From NCBI RefSeq assembly GCF_004851605.1, contig NZ_CP031093.1, positions 62,001 to 126,000 of the forward strand: 64,000 nucleotides of DNA, read 5' to 3'. This document shows, one piece after another, positions 55,422 to 63,957 of the stretch (its first letter is position 1; each line of letters begins with the position of its first letter). The translations under genes and the position numbers were made by a program. Source of the stretch: Hydrocarboniclastica marina (GTDB lineage: Bacteria > Pseudomonadota > Gammaproteobacteria > Pseudomonadales > Oleiphilaceae). The notes below the pieces were generated by a model. The model searched no databases, had not been told where the DNA came from, and saw only the letters and a program-made list of their open reading frames with translations.

Positions 55422-56735
55422 TCAGTGCAGCTTCAGGCGTGGATGCAGCTTGCGGCTGAGGGTATCACTGAACCAGATGAAAGCTGTCCCGATCAGGCCG
55501 TGAAGGGCAACCTGGTGCATACGGTAGAGGGAAATATAAAAAAGTCGCGCCAATCTCCCCTCGACTTTCAGGCTGCCGTTGGTCAGGTTGCCCATCAGGC
55601 TACCGACGGCGGTATAGTGGCTCAATGAGATTAACGAGCCATGGTCCTTGTAGACAAAGTTGACCGATTCCCGGCCGTCCAGCCGGTTAGCAAGGGTTTT
55701 TGCCAGGGTCTTGGCCTGCTGGTTTGCAGCCTGAGCGCGGGGCGGTACGGGCTTGTCACTGTTGGGTTGGGGGCAGGCGGCACAGTCTCCGAACGCGAAA
55801 ATATCCTTGTCGCGCGTGGTGCGCAGATCCTGGTGAACCACTAACTGATTGAGGCGGTTGGTTTCAAGGTCGTCCAGCCGGGTCAGAAACTCAGGCGCTT
55901 TGATGCCCGCTGCCCATACACAAACGTCCGCCTGCAGCTGGACACCGTTTTTCAGGTGCAGTTCGGTCGACGTTATTTCGCCGACCGGGTCACCCGTCAT
56001 TATCCTGATACCCAGCTGTTCCAGTTCCCGATGCGCCGCACGGGATATGCGCTCCGGCAGGGCTGGAAGAATCCGGTCCGCCGCCTCAACGATTGTGAGC
56101 TCGACATCACCGGCTTTTATTTCGTTGAGACCGTACTGGGGCAGTTCCCGTGAGACCAGGCGAAGCTCGGCTGCCAGCTCAACCCCGGTAGCTCCGGCGC
56201 CTACGATCGCGATGCGAAGCTTGGAATCGGCAAGGTCACGGGCCATGTAATTCTTGCGGAGGAAGAGGTTCAGCAGGTGGCGGTGAAAACGCCGGGCCTG
56301 GTCCAGGCTATCCAGGAACTCGCAGTGTTCCATTGCGCCTTTGGTGCCGAAATCGTTGGTTGTGCTGCCGACTGAGAGAACCAGCGTGTCATAGTCGAGT
56401 GAGCGCTGGGGTACCACTTCCAACCCTTTCTCATCAAGGATGGGCGCCAGTACGATTTTTCTGGCGGAACGGTCCAGGCCGCTCAACCGGCCGAGCTGGA
56501 ACTGGTAATGATGATTGTGGGCATGGGCTCTGAAATTCACCTCGTTGGCCTCAGAGTCCATTGAGCCTGCAGCCACTTCGTGCAGGAGAGGTTTCCAGAC
56601 ATGGGTCAGAACGGCGTCGACCAGAGTAATCTGGGCTTTGCCGCGTTTGCCGAGTTTCTTCCCCAGGTGCGTCGCAAGTTCCATTCCGCCGGCGCCGCCG
56701 CCGACAATGACGATCCGGTGTGAGTTGCTGGGCAT
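55422..56735 (-). CDS. ndh: Type II NADH:quinone oxidoreductase
   Basis: Non-pumping NADH dehydrogenase at the inner membrane. Two Rossmann sites: IVIVGGGAGGMELATHLG (FAD, residues 8-25) and IAIVGAGATGVELAAEL (NADH). The quinone/FAD-proximal segments VWAAGIKAPEF and IFAFGDCAACPQP are present. The C-terminal amphipathic helix SDTLSRKLHPRLKLH suits membrane binding. ATG 56735 starts the protein at the FAD strand; the frame runs upstream through the repeat leader but without support. Confidence 0.92.
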   Translation of the reverse strand: MPSNSHRIVIVGGGAGGMELATHLGKKLGKRGKAQITLVDAVLTHVWKPLLHEVAAGSMDSEANEVNFRAHAHNHHYQFQLGRLSGLDRSARKIVLAPILDEKGLEVVPQRSLDYDTLVLSVGSTTNDFGTKGAMEHCEFLDSLDQARRFHRHLLNLFLRKNYMARDLADSKLRIAIVGAGATGVELAAELRLVSRELPQYGLNEIKAGDVELTIVEAADRILPALPERISRAAHRELEQLGIRIMTGDPVGEITSTELHLKNGVQLQADVCVWAAGIKAPEFLTRLDDLETNRLNQLVVHQDLRTTRDKDIFAFGDCAACPQPNSDKPVPPRAQAANQQAKTLAKTLANRLDGRESVNFVYKDHGSLISLSHYTAVGSLMGNLTNGSLKVEGRLARLFYISLYRMHQVALHGLIGTAFIWFSDTLSRKLHPRLKLH

Positions 56736-56755
56736 GTAGAATGATTCCGCTAATT

Positions 56756-56889
56756 GATGATGACAGCCAAGCGCTCTCCGGTCCAAAAGCACTCTCCAGT
56801 CCAAAAGCACTCGCCGGTCTAAAAGACGCTTCGGCGCCAGTATGAGGCGAAGGCAGACCGCGGGTTTAGAGCGCTTGGCTGTCGTCATG
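56756..56889 (-). repeat. 22-bp inverted repeats framing the ndh leader
   Basis: Arms at 56756-56777 and 56868-56889 pair at 20 of 22 positions (core AGAGCGCTTGGCTGTC) with 90 bases between. They lie 20-150 bases upstream of ndh. The arrangement could be a transcript stem, a terminator-like attenuator without T run, or the ends of a small element. Confidence 0.8.
56771..56824. repeat. 18-bp tandem repeat, three copies
   Basis: Three 18-bp units, first GCGCTCTCCGGTCCAAAA, with two to three changes per copy, lie between the inverted-repeat arms upstream of ndh. The first unit overlaps the left arm. Confidence 0.85.
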
Positions 56890-57260
56890 AGTCTGTAAAG
56901 CCCCGCTGGCCCGGCTGAGTCCAGCCGGGATCGCGAACCCGTGCTATGTTATCAGATAGAGCGCCGGAGCTGCCCGGGCTTGTGAGCGCGCCAGTTTCAG
57001 TTCCAGGCTTGCGTTAACCAAGCCGTTCAGTTTTACGGGCTGTGTGGCCAGGCTTCGAGTGCCCACCACACTTTGGCTGTCGCTACCTTGGCAGGTGGGG
57101 CCAGGTTAGCGCATGGACGACGCGCGCTGGGCTGACCTCGTAACCCTGGCGTAGGTTGCCAGCGGCTGATGTGGCGCTATTATTCAATGCAGAGAACAGC
57201 GCATCTCGGTTGGTGTGTCGGCTTTCTTATGCAATTTATCCATGTATTCAAGTTGAAACC

Positions 57261-57746
57261 ATGCGTTACCTGATTCTAGTTTTGAGCTGTATTCTTCTGA
57301 TCAACGCGCAATCGGCGTCAGCCAGTGTGGATGCTGTTGTGGTGAAAAAAAGCGAGCGCCAACTGGTACTGTTGCGCGATGGTGAGCCGGTTCGTCGCTA
57401 TCGCATTTCTCTGGGCGACAATCCGGTTGGGCACAAACTGTACGAGGGTGACCGACGTACGCCTGAAGGACAGTACGTACTGGATTGGCGCAATCACGAG
57501 AGCCGGTTCTACAAATCGATCCACATCTCCTACCCAAGCCCCCGTGATCGGGAGCTGGCCGAGGCGTGGGGCCTCAGCCCGGGCGGTAGCATCATGATTC
57601 ACGGCCTCCCCAACGAGGCGGGCGACCTGGCCTTCGCCTACGAGGGGCTGGACTGGACCGAAGGCTGCATCGCGGTGTCCAACGAAGCGATGGATGAGAT
57701 CTGGCAACTGGTCCACGACGGGACGCCCATTACGATTCTGCCATAA
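57261..57746 (+). CDS. L,D-transpeptidase-fold (YkuD) exported protein
   Basis: A 161-residue exported YkuD-domain protein with a signal peptide ending near SASA. The domain starts at VVVKKSERQLVLL. The catalytic His is in MIHGLPN (H114) and Cys in DWTEGCIAVSN (C136). The motif is TEGC instead of SHGC, closer to YafK-like members. YafK/DpaA in E. coli detaches Lpp from peptidoglycan, so a similar role is possible. ATG 57261 is chosen over an upstream start because it begins the signal peptide. Confidence 0.85.
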   Translation: MRYLILVLSCILLINAQSASASVDAVVVKKSERQLVLLRDGEPVRRYRISLGDNPVGHKLYEGDRRTPEGQYVLDWRNHESRFYKSIHISYPSPRDRELAEAWGLSPGGSIMIHGLPNEAGDLAFAYEGLDWTEGCIAVSNEAMDEIWQLVHDGTPITILP

Positions 57747-57853
57747 ACGCATCAGACAGACAGGAACTTCTCCAAAACCTGTTCCTATCGGGGCGCTCCT
57801 TGTCTAAACTGGGCCAGACTTCGACATGTGTCGGCAAGTCGTACTGTTATCCT

Positions 57854-57870
57854 GAAACAGCCACTGTTTC
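57854..57870. promoter_or_regulatory. Perfect palindrome upstream of oprI
   Basis: GAAACAG-CCA-CTGTTTC is a perfect 7-bp inverted repeat, 82 bases before the lipoprotein start. It could be an operator. No assigned regulator. Confidence 0.4.
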
Positions 57871-57951
57871 CGCGGCGTACGGACTTTTCATCGCTCGTGG
57901 CTTCGTGGCCCGTGGCTGGGAAGCAAAAACGATCAATAAGGGGATTTGAGA

Positions 57952-58233
57952 ATGCGCAAGATAGCAATCGCAGGTGTAGCTCTTTCTGTACTTCTGGCTG
58001 GTTGTGCCAGCACCGGCGCCGAAGAAGGGCAGAACGACGCGATGACTGCCGCGGAAAGCGCGAGCCAGACCGCGGATTCAGCCAACAGTGCAGCGAAGTC
58101 TGCACAGCAGCGTGCTGATGAAGCCTACCGCAAGGCTGAACAAGCCATGCAGGCGGCTCAGGAAGCCAAGCGTGCGGCGGACGAAGCGAACGAACGCGCC
58201 AAGCGTATGCTGGAACGTGCCAGCCAGAAGTAA
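57952..58233 (+). CDS. oprI: OprI-like murein lipoprotein
   Basis: A 93-residue outer-membrane lipoprotein with lipobox LLAGC (Cys18) and an alanine-zipper coiled coil ([20 protein letters not shown], then [19 protein letters not shown]). The end [15 protein letters not shown] is nearly that of Pseudomonas OprI, including the C-terminal Lys that is joined to peptidoglycan by L,D-transpeptidases. ATG 57952 follows a GGGGA site. A bidirectional terminator follows. It sits between two L,D-transpeptidase-fold genes. Confidence 0.93.
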   Translation: MRKIAIAGVALSVLLAGCASTGAEEGQNDAMTAAESASQTADSANSAAKSAQQRADEAYRKAEQAMQAAQEAKRAADEANERAKRMLERASQK

Positions 58234-58268
58234 GATGCGCTATCGGGAGCGAGTGCTTCCGACAGACG

Positions 58269-58300
58269 AAAAAAAGACCGGCTTTGCCGGTCTTTTTTTT
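58269..58300. terminator. Bidirectional intrinsic terminator
   Basis: GACCGGC-TTT-GCCGGTC with flanking A and T runs (58269-58275 and 58293-58300) terminates oprI on the plus strand and the convergent transpeptidase gene on the minus strand. Confidence 0.95.
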
Positions 58301-58338
58301 CTTGAAGATCAAGTCGCATGTCATTCGTTAGCGCTGGA

Positions 58339-59349
58339 CTAGCTGCCTTCGGCATCGCCGGATGGCCGTCTTGAATCTTCTCGGGCAACCTGGGTCGGAA
58401 TGACCTCGCCGACGCGACGGGGTATGCCGTCGGCCTGTTCAATAGCTTTTTCCATCAATGCACGATTAAGCTCAAGTCCGGGGTGTTCCCGTTCCACTGC
58501 CTGGAGCGACTCACTCGCAGCCTGCCATAGCCTGTTGGTCTGTTCCCGTGTTTGCTCGTCCTGTTTCCGGTGCACCTCGATCCAGAGTACCCGGTCCTGT
58601 ACGCCGAATTTCACGGGCTGGTCTACGATCCGTACCGGAGTGCCCGTCTCGACACGCCAGACAAGCTCTGAAATGTCCTGGTTGTACATGCGGATACAGC
58701 CGTGGCTTACCTGCATGCCGATACCGAACCGCTTGTTGGTGCCGTGGATCAGATAGCCCTTTTCGGCCAGTTGCAGCGCAAAAGGTCCCAGCGGGTTGTC
58801 GGGCCCCGGGGGAATGACCCGGGGCAATTGATCTCCTTCCGCCGCATGCTCCTGTCGCACCGACTCAGGCGGGTACCAGGCGGGCGACTCGAGTCGCATT
58901 GTCACTTCGGTATGCGTCAGCGGCGAGGGCGCAGTGGATCGACCCACGCCCACCGGGTAGGTCGTTACGCTGTTGTCCTTGTAATGATAGAGGCGGAATT
59001 CAGCCAGATTGATGACTATGCCTTCCCGCGCGCCCGCCGGAAGAATAAAACGGCTGGGCAGGATAATGGGCGTTTCCTCGCCGGGTAACCAGGGGTCTAC
59101 GCCGGGATTGGCAAACAGCAGCTCCAGGTAACCCAGGCTGTGACGGTCGCCGATCGCGGCCAGCGTATCTTCGTACTTCGCGTACACCCGATCGACGGCA
59201 CCGACAAGCGCCGTATCCTGCCAGACAGGCATGGTCCGGGCGGTGGCGGTGGTACCAAGAAAGCTCGTGAAGGCAGCCAGTATCAGGGCGTAGACGACAC
59301 TCTTGGCCACTTTCCGGCGGCGGATCGGCGCAGGTTTTGCTAACAGCAT
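58339..59349 (-). CDS. L,D-transpeptidase (ErfK/YbiS-type)
   Basis: A 336-residue exported enzyme with signal peptide (VVYALILAAFTSFLGTTATA). A LysM-like segment follows (DTLAAIGDRHSLGYLELL) and then the YkuD domain with the catalytic SHGCIRMYN (Cys218). Relatives attach Lpp/OprI to peptidoglycan or make 3-3 crosslinks. Convergent with oprI, sharing its terminator. The C-terminal 60 residues are charged and probably helical. Confidence 0.93.
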   Translation of the reverse strand: MLLAKPAPIRRRKVAKSVVYALILAAFTSFLGTTATARTMPVWQDTALVGAVDRVYAKYEDTLAAIGDRHSLGYLELLFANPGVDPWLPGEETPIILPSRFILPAGAREGIVINLAEFRLYHYKDNSVTTYPVGVGRSTAPSPLTHTEVTMRLESPAWYPPESVRQEHAAEGDQLPRVIPPGPDNPLGPFALQLAEKGYLIHGTNKRFGIGMQVSHGCIRMYNQDISELVWRVETGTPVRIVDQPVKFGVQDRVLWIEVHRKQDEQTREQTNRLWQAASESLQAVEREHPGLELNRALMEKAIEQADGIPRRVGEVIPTQVAREDSRRPSGDAEGS

Positions 59350-59476
59350 TGATCAGTACTCATGTATCACAGTTTGGCATGTTGTTAACGGTAGCTCTAG
59401 TCCTGGTCGCGGTCCAGTGAGGGAATTCCGCAGCATACCCATAAGATCAAACAGACTCTGCGAAGGGGCAATGGTC

Positions 59477-60049
59477 TTACAGTTTGATCCAACCGCTGCC
59501 GGCGATAGTGATGATTCCCAGAACCATGAACAGCACGAAGGCGGCTATGCGCGCCTTGTTCAGTGGCAGCCGATCCATCAGCCAGCGTCCGGCAATGATC
59601 ACAGGGATGTTCGCGGCGAGCATGCCGAGCGTAGTGCCTAGGATGACCATCACCGTTTCGTCAAACCGGGCGGCGAGAACCACTGTCGCTACCTGCGTCT
59701 TGTCACCGATCTCGGCCAGAAAAAACAACACGGTTGTGGCGGTAAAAGCACTATAGCGGAGAATGCCGGAATCCTCTTCCTCTTCCTTGTCCGGGATGAG
59801 GAGCCACAGCGCTATCAGAATGAAACTTCCACCGATAAGCCAGCCCTGCCAATGGCTTGGGATAAGGTCTGAAATCCAGGCCCCGAGCCAGGCGGACAGC
59901 GCATGATTCAGTAGAGTCGCTACCAGAATGCCGAGGATAATGGCGGTGCGCTGATGAAAACGGGAAACAAGAAACAAAGACAGTAGCTGGGTTTTATCGC
60001 CGATTTCGGCAATAGCGACACCCAGGGTTGAATAGATCAACGCGTCCAT
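59477..60049 (-). CDS. GDT1/TMEM165-family cation transporter
   Basis: A 190-residue, six-span membrane protein with the duplicated motif EIGDKTQLLSLFLV and EIGDKTQVATVVLAARF, the mark of the UPF0016/GDT1 family. Bacterial members export Mn2+ (MneA). No Mn riboswitch could be recognised in the 60050-60282 gap, but a small perfect hairpin CCTGT-AGCG-ACAGG lies about 55 bases upstream of the start on the minus strand. Confidence 0.92.
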   Translation of the reverse strand: MDALIYSTLGVAIAEIGDKTQLLSLFLVSRFHQRTAIILGILVATLLNHALSAWLGAWISDLIPSHWQGWLIGGSFILIALWLLIPDKEEEEDSGILRYSAFTATTVLFFLAEIGDKTQVATVVLAARFDETVMVILGTTLGMLAANIPVIIAGRWLMDRLPLNKARIAAFVLFMVLGIITIAGSGWIKL

Positions 60050-60282
60050 AAAAACATGCCCCCGGGCAATTAACGGATCACTCTCGTCGAACAGTTGGCC
60101 GACCTGTCGCTACAGGAGCGGTGGCCGGACGCGGTCATGGAGGCGGAGAATCACCGGGCGACCGCAGCGCGATTTTCAGGCAATCCACACCCTGAGGACG
60201 ACGGACTGGCCTGCGCCTGAAAGAGCCGGCATCGTACTTCAGGCGTCACATCGGGGCAAGAAAGCCCTACCCAGACAGGACA

Positions 60283-61692
60283 CTAGCGTCCTGCAGGTCG
60301 TCTCCCGAGCTTCCAGGCGGGTGCCAGCGCGGCAAGTGCGCCGATCACAATCAGCCACCAGGCCGCGTGATAGGCACCGAGGGCTGGGTGACCCTGGGCA
60401 TCTGTAGGACCCTGCTCGATAAGAATGGCGAGCAGGTTGACGCCCATGGCGCCACCGAATTGTCGGGCGAAACTGATCGTGCTGGAACCCTGACCCAGGA
60501 GATGGTTGGGGAGAGGGTTGAGCGCGGTCGTACTGAGAGCCGGCATTAACAGGCTTAGCCCAATACGGCCAAGCACGGTGTAACACGCCAGAGCCAGAAA
60601 TCCCGCCTCCAGTTCGCTCAGGGCAAACATGGTACCGGCCAGCGCAAAAATGATCAGTCCGGACATGATCAGCGGGCGTCCTGGAAAACGGTCTGCCATT
60701 CGACCCGCGATCGGGAAACAGATGCCCATGACGATGCCCGCCGGCAGCAGCAGAAGACCCGCTTCGGTTGCACTGTAACCAAGGGCGGTCTGCACGAACA
60801 AGGGAATAAGGTAGGTGCTTCCGTACAGGCTGATGCCGAGTATCAAGGCACCCCAGCAAGCCTGACGAAACACCGGCTCGCGTAGCATTTCAATGTTCAG
60901 CATGGGGGTCCGGCTGTGGCCCTGCTGATAGAGAAAAGCACAAAACAGCCCGGCCGCGGCGGCGGTCTCCAGGCCGACAGTAAGGAGATGGTCGAAACCG
61001 TGCTGGAGCCGATTAAGCGCGTCCAGCGCGGTCATAAGAAAAAGAGAGAGCAGAATCAGCCCGGCAGCGTCAAAACGGTACCGCGGTTGATCAGGGTCCG
61101 CATCGGGTAGGTAGCGAAGGGACATCGCCAGGCCCAACAGGGTAACGGGGGCCGGCGCAAGCAGTACAAAACGCCAGTCAAGCTGATCCACGACAAAACC
61201 GCCGAGGACCGGACCCAGCGCTGGCGCGAGAATAATGCCGACGCCATAGACACCCAGGGCCCGCCCTCGCTCCTCTCGGGGGAAGATGCGGAAAACCATG
61301 TACATGCCAAGAGGCTGTAGCAGGCCAGCGCAAACGCCTTGAACGATACGGGCGATAATCAGGGTCGGCAGGTCGGGAGCCAGAGCTCCCAATACTGAAG
61401 CGGCACAAAACACCAGCATGGCCGCCGCCAGCGTTCGTCGGACGCCCCAATGATCCAGCAGCCATCCCGACGCCAGCATCGTCGCGGTCACCGCGGCAAG
61501 GAAACCAGTGGCCAGCCAGTGAGCCTGGCCCTGACCGACACCGAAGTCGGTCATGATGTGCGGGAGCGCGACGTTGATGATTGTCGCTGAGAGCACCGTG
61601 GACATAGTGCCCAGCATGACGGTCGCAACCGCAAGCCAACGCCAGTGCGTGCCGAAACGATGCTCCAGCTGCGCTATGTCCCGGCGAATCAC
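60283..61692 (-). CDS. DHA2-family (EmrB/QacA-type) MFS exporter
   Basis: A 469-residue, 14-span drug:H+ antiporter. Motifs: GWLLDHWGVRRTLAAAM (motif A), the antiporter motif C region ALGVYGVGIILAPALGPVLGGFVVD, and ADRFPGRPL in the second half. The gene is 61 bases downstream of a MarR regulator on the same strand, so probably co-regulated. Substrate unknown. Confidence 0.92.
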   Translation of the reverse strand: MIRRDIAQLEHRFGTHWRWLAVATVMLGTMSTVLSATIINVALPHIMTDFGVGQGQAHWLATGFLAAVTATMLASGWLLDHWGVRRTLAAAMLVFCAASVLGALAPDLPTLIIARIVQGVCAGLLQPLGMYMVFRIFPREERGRALGVYGVGIILAPALGPVLGGFVVDQLDWRFVLLAPAPVTLLGLAMSLRYLPDADPDQPRYRFDAAGLILLSLFLMTALDALNRLQHGFDHLLTVGLETAAAAGLFCAFLYQQGHSRTPMLNIEMLREPVFRQACWGALILGISLYGSTYLIPLFVQTALGYSATEAGLLLLPAGIVMGICFPIAGRMADRFPGRPLIMSGLIIFALAGTMFALSELEAGFLALACYTVLGRIGLSLLMPALSTTALNPLPNHLLGQGSSTISFARQFGGAMGVNLLAILIEQGPTDAQGHPALGAYHAAWWLIVIGALAALAPAWKLGRRPAGR

Positions 61693-61753
61693 AGGCGGCG
61701 AGCGGGGGCGTCCCGACCAGAGCGCCTGTCAAAGCAGGAGCAACAATACTCCA

Positions 61754-62179
61754 TCAGAGCAGCTTTTCAGCGTTTGCAACGACCCGGTCCATGACCTTGA
61801 TTGTCGCTTTAAGGTCTTTCTCGGCAACACCATCAAGTAACTGGTTGCGAAGATCTTCAGAGCGCTCGTATAGCACGCCCATGAAGTCGTTGCCTTTCGC
61901 AGTCAGAAACAGGCGGCGGGCGCGACGGTCTTCTTCACAGGCACGGCGCTCGACCAGACCCTGGCTTTCCAGGTTGTCCAGCAGCCTTACCAGTGTCGGA
62001 TTCTCGATCGCCATTCGACTGGCCAGGTCACGCTGGGTCAGCCCCTCGCCGCTGCGGTGCAGGTAAACCATAGTGGTCCACCGGGCCTGTGTAACGCCAA
62101 GATCCTTGAGGCGCTCGTCCAGTAGTTTGCGCCACCGGCGAAAAACACGAGCCAAGGCAAAAGGTAACTGATCTCTCAT
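61754..62179 (-). CDS. MarR/SlyA-family transcriptional regulator
   Basis: A 141-residue winged-helix regulator: TQRDLASRMAIENPTLVRLLDNLESQGLVER is the recognition region, split as TQRDLASRMAIENPTL and VRLLDNLESQGLVERR, followed by the wing DRRARRLFLTAKG. Upstream of the MFS exporter in the same orientation, so it likely represses the pair in response to a toxic compound. Starts at ATG 62179 with GGAG about six bases before. Confidence 0.92.
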   Translation of the reverse strand: MRDQLPFALARVFRRWRKLLDERLKDLGVTQARWTTMVYLHRSGEGLTQRDLASRMAIENPTLVRLLDNLESQGLVERRACEEDRRARRLFLTAKGNDFMGVLYERSEDLRNQLLDGVAEKDLKATIKVMDRVVANAEKLL

Positions 62180-62216
62180 GACAACTCCAAAATGGGCTAT
62201 GGGAAGAACGACTGAA

Positions 62217-62222
62217 TTATAA
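62217..62222 (-). promoter_or_regulatory. -10-like TATAAT before the MarR gene
   Basis: A perfect TATAAT on the minus strand, 37 bases before the regulator start, inside the sequence GGAATCTTATAATTC, which may also hold a MarR operator. No good -35 hexamer found. Confidence 0.4.
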
Positions 62223-62258
62223 GATTCCTAACAAGTCGCCAGGAAAACATTTTACAAC

Positions 62259-63554
62259 TTATGACGCTGTCACCCTGGGCTCTGACTCAGCGCCTGACCC
62301 AGGGTAGGTCAAATCTGCCTCATGAAAATCCTCATTGCGCGGGTCAAGCTCGGACAATATTACCGAGCTCTCGCCAGTGGTCGGTATAAAGTGCGCCTGC
62401 TCCTCCACCGGAACATCCACACTGTGACGAATCCGGTACCAGGTCAGCGCTGCGAGCAGCAGTAAAACGCCCGCGTTGCCTACAAAAAGCCCACCTGGCC
62501 CCAGCAGGTCCATCATTGACGCACCCAGTATAGGACCGGCAATGCTGCCGATGCCGTAGCTCAACAGCAGGCTGCCACTGGCCGCGACAATCTGGTGAGA
62601 TTCCATTCTGTCGTTGGTGATGGCGACCGCAATGGGATAGATAGACATTGCAAGGCCGACAAACAGTCCGGTGCTGCCGATGCGAATAACACTGTGCAGC
62701 CCGCCGAGGTACGCCGTTGATAGCGCCGCTGCACAGGCCACCAGTGCAGCAACCATGAGCACCCGCCGGCGGTCGTATCGGTCACAAATCATGCCGATCG
62801 GCCAGGCCATCAGCATTGCCGCTACAATGGCGCTGGCCATGAATGTCGCCAGCTTCGAAATCGGCATGCCGATCTGAGTCGCATAGACAGGACCCATGGC
62901 ATAGAAAGAGCTGGCCAGCAGCCCTGACATCATGGCGCCGATAAGTCCCGTCGGCGCCACCCTGAAGATCGCCCCGAAGGAAATCCGGTCAACGGTTTCA
63001 ATGTGCGGCGCCTGCATACGCGTCAATGCGAGCGGCACCAGGGCGACGGTCACCAGGATCGCAGCCAGCGAAAAAGGCACAAACGTCAGCGGGTCGCCGA
63101 GATTCACCAGCAACTGTGCGCCTGCCGTGGAGAGAAAAAACACGATCTGATAGATCGCGAACAGCGCGCCACGGTTGCTGTTCGTGGCTGTTGCGCTGAA
63201 CCAGCTCTCCATGACCAGCAGGAGCCCGGCCATGGAAAAGCCGCCGACAATCCGTAAAAATGCCCAGAAAATCGGGTCAACCGCAAATACATAAAGCAAG
63301 GTTGCGGAAGCGAGGATGGCTGCGAATGCCGCAAATGCCCGGATATGGCCGGCCCGTTCAATGGCCCGGTTGGCGGTCAGCGTACCCAGCACGAAGCCGA
63401 TCGAGTAGCACACCAGCACCCAGCCGATAACGGACGTGTTGAATCCCTCCAGGCTCATGCGCAGGCCCAGCAGTGTCATCAGAAATGCATTACCGCTGAC
63501 CAGCAGGATAATGCTGATGATCAACGCTGAAAGCGACATTGCCAAATGCCTCAC
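62259..63554 (-). CDS. MFS transporter, YcaD-like
   Basis: A 431-residue, 12-span MFS protein. It contains SIGFVLGTLTANRAIERAG (motif A) and MICDRYDRRRVLM between halves. The C-terminal tail is acidic. It resembles the YcaD/YfcJ-type uncharacterised transporters. GTG 63554 has GGAGG five bases before it; ATG 63539 is an alternative with GAGG at nine bases. Confidence 0.85.
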   Translation of the reverse strand: MRHLAMSLSALIISIILLVSGNAFLMTLLGLRMSLEGFNTSVIGWVLVCYSIGFVLGTLTANRAIERAGHIRAFAAFAAILASATLLYVFAVDPIFWAFLRIVGGFSMAGLLLVMESWFSATATNSNRGALFAIYQIVFFLSTAGAQLLVNLGDPLTFVPFSLAAILVTVALVPLALTRMQAPHIETVDRISFGAIFRVAPTGLIGAMMSGLLASSFYAMGPVYATQIGMPISKLATFMASAIVAAMLMAWPIGMICDRYDRRRVLMVAALVACAAALSTAYLGGLHSVIRIGSTGLFVGLAMSIYPIAVAITNDRMESHQIVAASGSLLLSYGIGSIAGPILGASMMDLLGPGGLFVGNAGVLLLLAALTWYRIRHSVDVPVEEQAHFIPTTGESSVILSELDPRNEDFHEADLTYPGSGAESEPRVTAS

Positions 63555-63957
63555 TGGGACCTCCGACGACCCGGGAAATTAAAGCGGCAATCTATAAGAG
63601 TGCCGCCCGGTTAAAGAGCAGGCTGCATTTATGAGCAGTATAATAGTTAGTCTGATCACTAAAATGCATAGGCACAACCCGAGATGTCCAAGGCATCCCC
63701 GAGCGCAGCATACAAGCGAAATGAAATTCCATTCAGAAAAACTGAACGGCCCTTCAGTGCGCAAACATACCATTTCACACGCTAAGCACAATCAGCGATA
63801 AGTTTTTGTAACACGATGCACAAGCAGCCGTAACAGTTGAACTTGGGCTCAGGGCGCTGGCCGGAGCAGCTGGAACGCAGCGTCAGTCCCTGCCGGGCTT
63901 GCCATCGGGGCCCGATTACGGCATCTTGGGCGACCTTTTTCCAACCCGCGTCCGGCC
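63555..63957. other. Intergenic region
   Basis: About 400 bases between divergent genes, AT-rich for this genome. It contains a TATAAT at 63639-63644 and a small TTCAG-AAAAA-CTGAA hairpin near 63733-63747. No gene supported. Confidence 0.4.

Larger units (their letters stand above)
56736..57260. other. Intergenic region with ndh leader repeats
   Basis: About 525 bases between divergent genes. The left 150 bases hold the inverted repeat and triplicated 18-mer described separately. In the remainder I see no gene, no clear promoter and no other repeat. Confidence 0.5.

Noticed and set aside
60050-60282. Possible yybP-ykoY manganese riboswitch before the GDT1-family gene
   Set aside because: The conserved loop elements could not be found; only a small 5-bp hairpin is seen. 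A covariance-model search would settle it.
60239-60859. Second long minus-strand frame under the DHA2 exporter
   Set aside because: Out-of-frame shadow with Arg/His/Gly-rich translation; the 14-span MFS frame is clearly the gene.
63579-63791. Minus-strand ORF of 70 codons in the right-hand gap
   Set aside because: Cys/Leu-rich without domain or ribosome site, in an AT-rich non-coding stretch.
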